Shown here in pieces: positions 1 to 6,512 of a stretch of DNA of 10,665 nt. Made by a program: the position numbers and the translations under genes. Numbering within the stretch: the first letter of the stretch is position 1; every line of letters starts with the position of its first letter. Under the pieces are notes generated by a model. It worked only from the letters and a program-made list of their open reading frames with translations. It was not told where the DNA came from and searched no databases. Source of the stretch: an uncultured Desulfobacterales bacterium (GTDB taxonomy: Bacteria > Desulfobacterota > Desulfobacteria > Desulfobacterales > G020354645); NCBI GenBank assembly GCA_947259865.1, contig CAMYNZ010000101.1, forward strand, positions 1 to 10,665. Direction: 5' to 3'.

Positions 1-159
1 ATCAGTGTGACATGGTGGATGTTGTCGTATTGGTCACGAAGCAATTTGCCATCGCCACCATTCGTTGGTAGCCCAGGCGCTGTGCAGCAGCACAAGGGGC
101 GGTCCTGATCCACTGACCGTATAGTAAAGTTTTCCATTTTCAACATCGACAAAAGACAC
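1..159 (-). pseudogene. alpha/beta-hydrolase N-terminus, frameshifted and cut by window edge
   Basis: From a GTG at 159, preceded by AGGG eight bases upstream, the minus strand reads VSFVDVENGKLYY, then TVSGSGPPLVLLHSAW and NEWWRWQI. This is the usual opening of an alpha/beta-hydrolase (beta strands followed by the oxyanion-hole region). The frame hits TGA at 36..34, after 41 residues. One base later, another frame continues as LRDQYDNIHHVTL, which is what such enzymes carry next, so the break looks like a 1-nt indel near positions 42-46. It could be a real mutation or a sequencing or assembly error. The nucleophile elbow and the rest of the catalytic residues lie outside the window, so the substrate cannot be guessed. 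The frame is also open upstream of the GTG for about 29 codons to a TAG, so a longer N-terminus from a non-ATG start is possible. The gene follows the glycosyltransferase by about 126 bp. Confidence 0.6.
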
Positions 160-285
160 TTTGCGTTCCCTGATGTATTTTGAACTCAATGGATATGCAA
201 AAATAGAGTACCCAAAAATAGTGCAATGCCGGCCGTCGGGCAGCTAAAAACCAGATACAGGCTAACACCGGGAAGTCCAAACGAC

Positions 286-1965
286 TCAATTGTAATATAC
301 CGTTACGATTGTTCGAAAACGGAATCGGCCGGATGACGTCCCGAATTTTTTAGAATGATTATATTTCCTTATCCTGCGCGCTAACTGTCCGGGTATGGCC
401 GGGTTTGGTTTCTGGGAAATGACCACGATTGCCCCTGACTGTTTTACGGGTTGGTTTTCAAGTTCATAGTAGGCGGGATTAACATATTGCCAGGTAAATC
501 TAAGGGATGAGGTTTTAAGCCGTTCCGAGTTCCTTGGAAATTTATGCGTTGCCTTGTAAGTAATCCTTTTGTGGGTATAGATGTCAAGCAGGGGGACCGC
601 AATTGCCGGATTGATGATTGATTTTTGCTGGGGAAGTGTAATCACCTCAATTTGGGCAACATCCAAAGAATTAATGAAATTACCGGCATTTTTTAAGTTT
701 ACGGTACTTATGGTGTTTGTGAAAGGAAGAAAACCAAAATAGGCCAGGACAAGCGAAGAGATTATAGCACAAAATACCAGAAATCTTTTGATTTCCCTGT
801 TTCCGATATCTTTGATGCCGTATGATGCCATCAGGGCCAGCATCGGAAATAAGGGCACCATATACCGAATCCTTCTGATTTGTGTAAAAATGACAATAGC
901 GACCAGACAACTGATGACGGTATATTTAATATCTTTTGATCGGATAGCAACATAGATTGAATATAATGCTGCCAGGGTCATAAACGGGTGGGTTTGGAAT
1001 AAAAACGTTGACGTAAAGCTTTCGCCCCAGCGTCTGAGCCCGGGCTTTTGATAGCTCAGCAGCAATCGGATCTGTTCAGAGATGACATCGTAATAAAACA
1101 GGCTTGCGAGGCCCGCAAGAACAAGCGACACGGCCACGATTACACCACCGCGTTTTATCGTCATTTTAGGAGCCATCCGTATATACACGATCAATATCGG
1201 TATCATGACGGATAGCCAAAGCCAGTTTGAATATTTGGAGAAAAAAGCCAGAAAAAGGGCAAGCGACGAGATGCACAACCACCATATCCCGCCCCGCTCA
1301 AGCGCTTTGATTACCGTAAAGATTGAGAGGGTCAGAAAAAACATGGTCGGCACATCAACAAGCATCAAGGGCACCTGGGTAAAAAGATAAGGGGCGCCCA
1401 GCATGAATAATCCGGCGTAAAAACCTATTTGCTCATCCCACAGTGTCTTTCCGATCCAATAGGTCAGCAAAACCGTCATCGAGAATAGCAGGGTGGTGAA
1501 TATTTGGATGCAAAGTCTGATTTCTCCCAGGGTCTTAAAAATGAGACCATAGAGAAAGGGAACCAAGGCTAAATCAGTCCAGACAGTAATGTCACGGCCC
1601 CATTCACGCAGAAAGTACAGAATTCCGTATTCTTTTAAATGCTTGGCCTGGGTGAAATATCTCGAAGCGTCTACGATGACCTCCGGTGTGCCCCAGAAAA
1701 CGGCTGCAAAAAAAAATGAAAGCGGGAACAGAAGCAACGGCCTGCGCTCCAGAAATGATGTCCGGGACAATGCGTAAGCTGCAACGAGGCCCAAAATGAG
1801 GCCAAAAAAAAAGTTGGCCGGACCCGTGTGGGCAAACACCCATCTCCAACTGGTCAAGCGGTTATCATCCAGTGAGCGTATAAAAAAAAGCGTGATAAAG
1901 ATGAGGATATTAAACAGGGAGATGAGTGCGGCCATATAAACGGGTTTGATATGGTCGGGTTTCAT
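286..1965 (-). CDS. GT39-like polytopic membrane glycosyltransferase
   Basis: This 559-residue protein has about ten hydrophobic helices over residues 1-415 and a soluble tail. The layout matches the GT-C fold family GT39 (ArnT/PMT type), which transfers sugars from polyprenyl-phosphate donors on the outer face of the inner membrane. After the second helix, a loop carries VDASRYFTQAKHL (Asp99), placed like the catalytic acidic residue of this family. Next comes WTDLALVPFLYGLIFKTLGE, resembling the family's 'P-hydrophobic-LGE' region, and QVPLMLVDVPTMFF with Asp204. The ATG at 1965 has GAGGTGA about ten bases upstream. The gene starts just downstream of the cytochrome terminator, so it is probably a separate transcription unit. 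No glycan or lipid A locus surrounds it, so donor and acceptor are unknown. The family call is good; a specific role is not supported. Confidence 0.8.
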   Translation of the reverse strand: MKPDHIKPVYMAALISLFNILIFITLFFIRSLDDNRLTSWRWVFAHTGPANFFFGLILGLVAAYALSRTSFLERRPLLLFPLSFFFAAVFWGTPEVIVDASRYFTQAKHLKEYGILYFLREWGRDITVWTDLALVPFLYGLIFKTLGEIRLCIQIFTTLLFSMTVLLTYWIGKTLWDEQIGFYAGLFMLGAPYLFTQVPLMLVDVPTMFFLTLSIFTVIKALERGGIWWLCISSLALFLAFFSKYSNWLWLSVMIPILIVYIRMAPKMTIKRGGVIVAVSLVLAGLASLFYYDVISEQIRLLLSYQKPGLRRWGESFTSTFLFQTHPFMTLAALYSIYVAIRSKDIKYTVISCLVAIVIFTQIRRIRYMVPLFPMLALMASYGIKDIGNREIKRFLVFCAIISSLVLAYFGFLPFTNTISTVNLKNAGNFINSLDVAQIEVITLPQQKSIINPAIAVPLLDIYTHKRITYKATHKFPRNSERLKTSSLRFTWQYVNPAYYELENQPVKQSGAIVVISQKPNPAIPGQLARRIRKYNHSKKFGTSSGRFRFRTIVTVYYN

Positions 1966-2005
1966 GTGGGGGTGATCACCTCAGTGATACGAATGCCATA
2001 CATTC

Positions 2006-2045
2006 AAAAAACAAGGCTAGGGCGACCCGCTTAAGCCATAGCCTT
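2006..2045 (-). terminator. Rho-independent terminator after the cytochrome gene
   Basis: On the minus strand the arms AAGGCTA (2045..2039) and TAGCCTT (2019..2013) pair perfectly. A second GGC/GCC stem can extend the hairpin inside one mismatch. The hairpin is followed by G and then six T (2011..2006). It lies about 125 nt past the cytochrome stop and just before the glycosyltransferase start, so it separates the two units. Confidence 0.75.
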
Positions 2046-2171
2046 CCAGCGCTGTTTTTTCATTAGAGTTCGGCGTTTTTTTTCTTGCCATACAAAATGG
2101 GTGCTTTACACCCGGTTGCAGGTGCAACGTTTGAAGCGCTACCGTGCCTTTACCTCGAATGAATTAGATGA
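2046..2171. other. Spacer downstream of the cytochrome gene with two small palindromes
   Basis: There is no coding signal. It holds a 5-bp hairpin (GGGTG 2099..2103 with CACCC 2109..2113), followed on the minus strand by ATTTTG, a weak candidate first terminator. It also holds a 6-bp palindrome, GTTGCA-GG-TGCAAC, at 2115..2128. Both lie in the 3' untranslated region of the cytochrome transcript. Confidence 0.4.
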
Positions 2172-3524
2172 TTACTTGTCCAGGGTCACCCGGCGCGTAA
2201 CCTTGTGAATGGGTATGATGTTACCGGGTACCAACTGATAGGTCAGTTCCACAATCACATCAACCACTCTCAGATCCACAGGCATTTTTATATCAAACGT
2301 CTCTTCTTTGACTTTGAAGGGCTGCAGGCTTGTGTCGCGAATATAACCTGCTTTGCGGTGCGCGCCGTAGACCATTTTTTCATCACAGTAAGTCGTTGCC
2401 TGAGGCATATAGATTTTTGACTCCTTGAAGATCTCTTTGCCTTTGGTGTTTTTTGCGGTCACATCCATGACCACTCGGTTAAATGACGGTCATCCATCCG
2501 GTATGCGATGCCCCGCTTCATTAATTACTCTGGTATGAACGGCCGCGACGGAAACATATTTCCTTTGCGGGGTAAGAAATTGGTATCCCAGCGTCTCGAC
2601 ATCTAATTTTATCGATTGGGAGAGTCGAACGGCGGTTTCCTGCTTACGATTAAAGTCCGGCGGGAAACTGTGGTCACCGTCTTTCATGTGGCATTCCTGG
2701 CAGGTCTTGTGACCGCCGGCGGGAATGTAGTTGTGCAGATAACTACCGAATAATGTAGCGCATTGCACCGGGTTTTCGAACTCAAGGTTGGGTCCGAGAC
2801 CGTGACACTGACCGCACATAACCGACCGTTTCAAAATGGCGCTTTTTTTGACAGTTGTATAAATGTCATGTTCGTGTTCCGGAAAATCCTGGGTGCCGTA
2901 GACAACCCCGCTTTCAGGATTTCCGTACAGTAGCCTGTGAGTAATCGCCGTCTCGTTGTGGCATACCAGACAGCCGATGTTTAGTTTGCCGAGCTTTTCC
3001 TTGTCATTTTTAAAGATGGCCCGGGTAATTTCCGCATAAACGGAATCGGGCACATTCATCGCCTGGGGGAGATGGCATTTGAAACAGGGGAAATTGCGCC
3101 GGGTTGCATCCCTGGGATTTTTGACGGCAAGGTGACCTTTTTTGAGAACCGGTCTCATAAAGACCATATTGTTTATTCCCATCAGGGGTTTGGCGTGAGG
3201 GGATTTTTCCCAGGCCGCATAAATTTCTTCATGGCATTCCTGGCAGCTTGACGAGTCATACCACAAAATAAGCTCATCCAATGACCCCGGTCGATCTTTG
3301 GATGCTGTGCTCGGCGCTTTTTGGGCCGACATTTCGGGGACAAACGTTTGTTCCTCCCCGTAACCGGCGGCGTCCTCCCCGTAACCGCCTGTTTCCTCGC
3401 CATATCCCGCTGCTTCCTCCCCGTAACCGGCGGTTTCCTCGCCAGCAGCGGAAATCCCTTTCGATGCCATGAAACTTACAGCAGTGAAGATTAAAATCAA
3501 GATCGCCCCCGTTGCTTTTTTCAT
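2172..3524 (-). CDS. Exported pentaheme c-type cytochrome, probable selenoprotein (TGA at codon 345 read as Sec)
   Basis: The gene encodes 450 residues if the in-frame TGA at 2492..2490 is read through. A signal peptide (about 1-27, MKKATGAILILIFTAVSF core) has no lipobox Cys, so the product should be periplasmic or secreted. Residues 32-59 are four copies of a Gly-Tyr-Gly-Glu repeat. Five CxxCH heme sites sit at Cys94, 147, 185, 237 and 275. After the hemes comes GHRIPDG, then the TGA, then PSFNRVVMDVTAKN and a C-terminal domain rich in beta-strand-like sequence with one Cys380. The GH-x-hydrophobic-P-x-G followed by R/V-V-hydrophobic-V pattern is common after heme domains of multiheme cytochromes and here spans the TGA, so the frame is intact. 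A SECIS-like hairpin lies directly downstream. The ATG at 3524 has AGGAG seven bases upstream. Alternatives are a recent nonsense mutation or a five-heme protein ending at 344. It probably carries electrons; any redox or selenium chemistry at residue 345 is inference. Confidence 0.78.
2455..2492 (-). promoter_or_regulatory. Candidate bacterial SECIS element with its UGA codon
   Basis: The UGA is at 2492..2490. On the minus-strand RNA, GUGGUCA (2474..2468) pairs with UGACCGC (2461..2455) in a 7-bp stem with one U-G pair. The apical loop is UGGAUG (2467..2462), which can close to GGAU. The loop begins 22 nt after the UGA and has G in its first positions. Bacterial SECIS models generally call for a stem-loop with a G early in a small apical loop about 16-37 nt past the UGA, so spacing, loop and stem all fit. 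The hairpin lies inside coding sequence, as is usual in bacteria. Confidence 0.72.
3348..3431 (-). repeat. Four tandem 21-bp repeats encoding (A/G)GYGE(E/D)x
   Basis: Residues 32-59 of the cytochrome are four seven-residue units: AGYGEEA, AGYGEET, GGYGEDA and AGYGEEQ. The DNA units keep the 21-bp period and most bases, so they look like recent tandem duplication or slippage. They sit just after the signal peptide and form an acidic, flexible linker before the first heme at Cys94. The preceding AAGEET may be a worn fifth unit. Confidence 0.9.
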
Positions 3525-3994
3525 CCTCTCTCTCCTCGATATTCAACAGAAATAATTGTGTGATTAAATATTCATACCGTGTCCAGCTCGTTTCCCGGAT
3601 TCAGCGCCCCATGGTCTGCCTGGCAATTTTCCTGAGATTGCTTTAAACGTCCTGCCTGTCATTTAAGGTTGTCAAAGAGCTTTTATCTTGAATCATGCAC
3701 CCCAATCGGCGTTTTTTAATTGGCTGAAGCGCCGGTCTCATCAACGCTCGATTGTGCTCACAGCCGACTGATAATATACGCACACCGTATTTGGCGCTAC
3801 ACCGGGTGTATAACAATATACCGCTTAAAGAACAATCCCTATTTTTTATATTACAGTCCATCTCCAAAAAATTGAGTCCATTGCCGGTCCGTGAGGCCGG
3901 GCTATATAGGATACCCGGCTTTACCTCTGAAACTGAATGAGCCCCGGCCACACCGAATTGAATCTATTGCTTTTTACGGTTTGTTGATACAAAA
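3525..3994. other. Intergenic region upstream of the cytochrome gene
   Basis: This is the leader and control region of the cytochrome. A perfect 13-bp palindrome, TACACC-G-GGTGTA, lies at 3798..3810 and could be an operator. A CCAAT/ATTGG inverted pair flanks an A/T-rich run near 3700-3723. I found no convincing promoter pair. An open frame of 102 codons on the minus strand (3951..3643) has no ribosome binding site and no protein-like pattern, so I do not call it. Confidence 0.4.
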
Positions 3995-4033
3995 ACCAGA
4001 ATAACCACCGCGGGATTGAGTGGTTATTCTGGT
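3990..4033 (-). terminator. Rho-independent terminator after the rhodanese gene
   Basis: A perfect 14-bp stem joins 3995..4008 with 4020..4033, with an 11-nt loop. Read on the minus strand, the stem is followed directly by TTTTTG (3995..3990). It is about 130 nt past the rhodanese stop, so the rhodanese and cytochrome are probably transcribed separately despite being neighbours. The spacer 4034..4164 holds nothing else I recognise. Confidence 0.82.
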
Positions 4034-4164
4034 GTTGGTGCTAAAGTGCCTTCGCACGCGTGGGATGGGATGCAGGCGCAATTTTGCCAAATTGTTTTTA
4101 TTCTAATCGGCATTCGGAATAAATCACAGATAGGGTCATGTCTGATTCCGGCCCTAAACCGATA

Positions 4165-4746
4165 TTATTTTTTTTGATCCGGTTGATACATCAATTTGGA
4201 ACTCATTTTATAGGTCCATGGTAATCCCTCGAGGCGCCAGCCGCCAAGCATGCGCTGGCCGGCAAAGGGGCTGTTTTTGTCTTTGATCTTATCGCCTTCA
4301 AATCCACCCAGGATATTAAATACCTTATCCGGCTGAAACCCGGCTTCGACCGCAGCAGTGGAGGCGCCGATGGTTCTGGCCGCGCTGCGGCAAAGCAACA
4401 ATAAGGTGTCGGTTTTGGGATTAAACAGGGCTTTGAGGTCTTTTCCAAAATCTTTATTCACGGTTTTTTTATAGCCCTTCTTACCCACCTGGGTGACATA
4501 AAATTTATAGGGAATATTATAGGCCCCATTGGGATGCCCGATATCCTGATACTCATAACGGGTCCTGACATCCACCAAAAAGGTGCGACTGGGGTCCGTC
4601 TTTAGCATATTGTAAGCCTGCATGGGCGTTACATCACCGCCTTTGTGTTTGCCTTTTATCGGATACACGTCCTGACCAAGAGCGAGTACCGCCGTCGAAA
4701 ATACGATAACCAGCGCAAAGATTAAAATAGGTTTGATTTTTTTCAT
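4165..4746 (-). CDS. Exported single-domain rhodanese-like sulfurtransferase
   Basis: The product has 193 residues. Residues 1-24 are a signal peptide (KKIK, then the hydrophobic core PILIFALVIVFSTAVLAL) with no lipobox, so it should be periplasmic. The rhodanese fold is shown by FLVDVRTRYEYQDIGHPNGA (residues 56-75, Asp59 and Arg61) and the active-site loop LLLCRSAART with catalytic Cys119. The six-residue loop C-R-S-A-A-R is typical of persulfide-carrying sulfurtransferases, and NILGGFEG follows. An insert between the two motifs (about 81-112) makes the domain somewhat longer than minimal ones. The ATG at 4746 is preceded by AGGAGGGG, a very strong ribosome binding site. The next gene downstream is the probable seleno-cytochrome, which makes a shared role in periplasmic sulfur or selenium chemistry conceivable but unproven. 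The fold assignment is secure; the substrate is not known. Confidence 0.88.
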   Translation of the reverse strand: MKKIKPILIFALVIVFSTAVLALGQDVYPIKGKHKGGDVTPMQAYNMLKTDPSRTFLVDVRTRYEYQDIGHPNGAYNIPYKFYVTQVGKKGYKKTVNKDFGKDLKALFNPKTDTLLLLCRSAARTIGASTAAVEAGFQPDKVFNILGGFEGDKIKDKNSPFAGQRMLGGWRLEGLPWTYKMSSKLMYQPDQKK

Positions 4747-5171
4747 ATTCCCCTCCTAAATGATCACAACATTAGACCGCTCTAACCTCATTCCCTAATC
4801 GACTGAAATTTTGGTAAAACACACCAGACTTTTGGTAATAGTCCCCCTTTCCTGTTATCATGCTTCCGAATTCATTTTAATGTGATCAGAATTTGCCCAT
4901 CCGCACGGCTCAGAAGAATATGCCGTCAGAATTCTGATCAATTCCAACCGTTTTACTCTATTCTAAATTTATATATATAGAGATAGTTGCAAAGATTCCT
5001 AATAAATTACACCCGTCACGTCAAGGCAAATTTGGTGGAGGGCGGTAAGACTATTGGCTCAGGTCGCTGCATGCCGTATCCGCAACGAATTCGTGCCTAG
5101 CAATGCATGACAGAACCTGGGGAAAGAACTGGGATTTTAAATGAATGCAGAGAGTTAAGGGAAGATCAGAA
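4747..5171. promoter_or_regulatory. Upstream control region of the rhodanese gene, rich in repeats
   Basis: This stretch lacks any gene I can support. It holds two direct copies of TTTTGGTAA (4809..4817 and 4830..4838), 21 bp apart, i.e. two helical turns and so on the same DNA face. It also holds an 11-bp perfect inverted repeat, TGATCAGAATT (4883..4893) with AATTCTGATCA (4930..4940), with an inner ACGGC/GCCGT pair. An AT-rich island lies at 4968..4984. Together these suggest regulator binding and perhaps a structured leader. I could not place -35 and -10 boxes with confidence. Confidence 0.45.
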
Positions 5172-5199
5172 CCAAGCGCTCAGGCTTCCTTACGCTTGG
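5172..5199. other. Hairpin downstream of the 208-residue protein gene
   Basis: A perfect 7-bp stem, CCAAGCG (5172..5178) with CGCTTGG (5193..5199), with a small AGG/CCT pairing inside the loop. It has no T-run on the minus strand. With the GC-rich hairpin at 5225..5248 it forms a tandem pair that may end or stabilise the transcript. Confidence 0.4.
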
Positions 5200-5217
5200 G
5201 GCCCATATTATTTTTAG

Positions 5218-5248
5218 TATAAATCCCGCCGGAGAGGTATCCGGCGGG
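5218..5248 (-). terminator. GC-rich terminator-like hairpin after the 208-residue protein gene
   Basis: CCCGCCGGA (5225..5233) and TCCGGCGGG (5240..5248) form a perfect 9-bp stem with a 6-nt loop. It starts ten bases past the gene's stop. On the minus strand it is followed by ATTTATAC, a poor T-run, so it may act as an inefficient terminator or as a 3' end stabiliser. Confidence 0.6.
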
Positions 5249-5257
5249 TTCGTCCAG

Positions 5258-5884
5258 TCACGTCAGCGGCTGATTATTAGACCGTCCATCAAATATATTG
5301 CCGGCTTCCGCCAGGCGGACCTTTTTAGTGGCAGCTTTGACCTTTTCAAACCACAAGCGCCGGTCTTTTTTTGTTCCGGTTCGCACGGTTGTTATTGACG
5401 CCTGAAGAACTTCGTCTTCTGCTGTCTGGAGTGTGTTGAGAAAAGCCACATATTTTCTCTTGGTCTGGTAGCTGGCTTTTGTCATCTCGTCGTAATCGGA
5501 CCTGTTTGAATGTAAAAGACCCAGGTAATGATCAAAAAGCAGCTCAATTTCATGCAGTTGTTTGCGGCGGATTTTTTCGGTATATAACCCTTTTTTGTCT
5601 CTGTCTAAAAGACCTCTGGTTTTTTTTTCTATGACGCTGATTTCTGTCGGCCGATCGCTGCCTTCAAATATTGCTCTGGCACCGTCAAATGCCAGCTGCT
5701 TTGTAAACAAAAGATTTTTACGGGTAACCCAGAGATGTTTTTTGAATCGAAAATAGTCCAGCAGAAAGAAGGGCAGCAGAAGTATCCGCCAGCCGGCTTT
5801 AACCCGGCGGTTGTCTAACAGACGCCTGGCTATTTTGTTTGCTTTTTTTACCTCGTGATTCCAGATTGCTCGGGGGTTGGCCAT
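5258..5884 (-). CDS. Uncharacterised 208-residue basic protein with one short hydrophobic patch
   Basis: I do not recognise a named family. The protein is strongly basic, opens with WNHEVKKANKIARRLL, and has one short hydrophobic stretch, AGWRILLLPFFLLDYF (about residues 30-45), too short for a classical membrane span and more like a membrane-surface helix. Residues 50-200 are mostly predicted helix with many charged residues and a YXXXXRKYVAFLNTLQTAED-like segment. The layout (N-terminal amphipathic part, hydrophobic patch, long helical tail) recalls uncharacterised deltaproteobacterial proteins of about 200 residues, but that is memory, not a match. The ATG at 5884 has no Shine-Dalgarno sequence, and promoter boxes lie so close that translation may be leaderless. 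No other in-frame start gives a sensible protein. The coding call rests on length, clean composition and the flanking promoter and hairpins. Confidence 0.7.
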   Translation of the reverse strand: MANPRAIWNHEVKKANKIARRLLDNRRVKAGWRILLLPFFLLDYFRFKKHLWVTRKNLLFTKQLAFDGARAIFEGSDRPTEISVIEKKTRGLLDRDKKGLYTEKIRRKQLHEIELLFDHYLGLLHSNRSDYDEMTKASYQTKRKYVAFLNTLQTAEDEVLQASITTVRTGTKKDRRLWFEKVKAATKKVRLAEAGNIFDGRSNNQPLT

Positions 5885-5890
5885 GGGTGA

Positions 5891-5919
5891 AAATTAGTGG
5901 AAGGAAAATGCAATGTCAA
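5891..5919 (-). promoter_or_regulatory. Sigma-70-like promoter abutting the start codon at 5884
   Basis: On the minus strand TTGACA (5919..5914) is followed by a 17-bp spacer and TAATTT (5896..5891). Only six bases separate the -10 box from the ATG, so transcription would begin at or very near the A of the start codon. The -35 box is perfect and the -10 box is moderate. Confidence 0.5.
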
Positions 5920-5976
5920 TGCAAAGCTTTATGGATAAAAGAACCTGTCGATAATAATTCGGGTTTGTGCAAAATA

Positions 5977-6453
5977 TTAAATACCCGGTGAACAACCCGG
6001 AGCCCGGATCATCAGCACCGGTACGCAGGCAGAACGCAAAACCCGGTCTGCCACGCTGCCCATGACCCACCGGCTGATCCCGGAGCGTCCATGACTGGCG
6101 ATGAGGATGATATCTGCGCTGTTTTTTTCAGCGTATTCTGCAATACTTTCGGCCACCGTGCCGACCAACACTTTCGTCTGAACTTGAGCCCAGTTGTAAT
6201 TAAGCTTTTTTGTGAGTTGCTGGAGATAATCTTCGGCCACCGATTTGCGGCGTTTATCCAATTGTTCCCGATCTTTTTTGCGCAATCCGAATTCGCTGCT
6301 GTTGGGAGAACGCGCCGGCGGCAGTGTGGGATCCACGACCCGGACGAACACAACGGTGGCAATTTCGCAGCCGCGGGCGATGGTTTCCAGATGCGGAAGC
6401 ACGCACTCGGCAAGTTCAGAGCCGTCTAATGGAACCAATATCTTCTGATACAT
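5977..6453 (-). CDS. Universal stress protein, UspA family, ATP-binding type
   Basis: This 158-residue cytoplasmic protein has the length of a single Usp domain. It begins YQKILVPLDGSELAECVLPH, with the conserved Asp of the first strand, and ends in the nucleotide loop SHGRSGISRWVMGSVADRVL followed by VPVLMIR. In the ATP-binding Usp motif G-x2-G-x9-G-(S/T), the first Gly is Ala here, while the second Gly, the nine-residue spacing and the GS are kept, so ATP binding is still likely. Such proteins usually form dimers and help cells survive starvation, oxidants or energy stress, though the exact action is rarely known. The ATG at 6453 has AAGGAT nine bases upstream. The gene has its own promoter and no operon partner. 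Confidence 0.93.
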   Translation of the reverse strand: MYQKILVPLDGSELAECVLPHLETIARGCEIATVVFVRVVDPTLPPARSPNSSEFGLRKKDREQLDKRRKSVAEDYLQQLTKKLNYNWAQVQTKVLVGTVAESIAEYAEKNSADIILIASHGRSGISRWVMGSVADRVLRSACVPVLMIRAPGCSPGI

Positions 6454-6482
6454 TTCTTATCCTTTCAGTCACGCTTTAATAA

Positions 6483-6512
6483 AATATAGGAATGCCGACA
6501 CTGAGATGTCAA
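6483..6512 (-). promoter_or_regulatory. Sigma-70-type promoter of the universal stress protein gene
   Basis: On the minus strand a perfect TTGACA (6512..6507) is separated by 18 bp from TATATT (6488..6483), a five-of-six -10 box. Transcription would start near 6476, giving a leader of about 23 nt that contains the ribosome binding site. A short GACA/TGTC inverted pair overlaps the -35 box and spacer. Confidence 0.68.

Noticed and set aside
34..36. A second selenocysteine TGA in the alpha/beta-hydrolase
   Set aside because: The family sequence continues one base later in a different frame, which points to an indel rather than recoding.
2172..2474. A separate 100-residue protein starting at the GTG 2474
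   Set aside because: It has no ribosome binding site, starts inside a conserved segment, and shares the frame of the cytochrome; readthrough of the TGA explains it better.
3348..3431. CRISPR-like array
   Set aside because: The repeats are directly adjacent 21-bp coding units without spacers, inside the cytochrome gene.
3643..3951. Minus-strand open frame of 102 codons between the rhodanese and the cytochrome
   Set aside because: It has no ribosome binding site, no recognisable motif, an untidy composition, and overlaps only spacer DNA.
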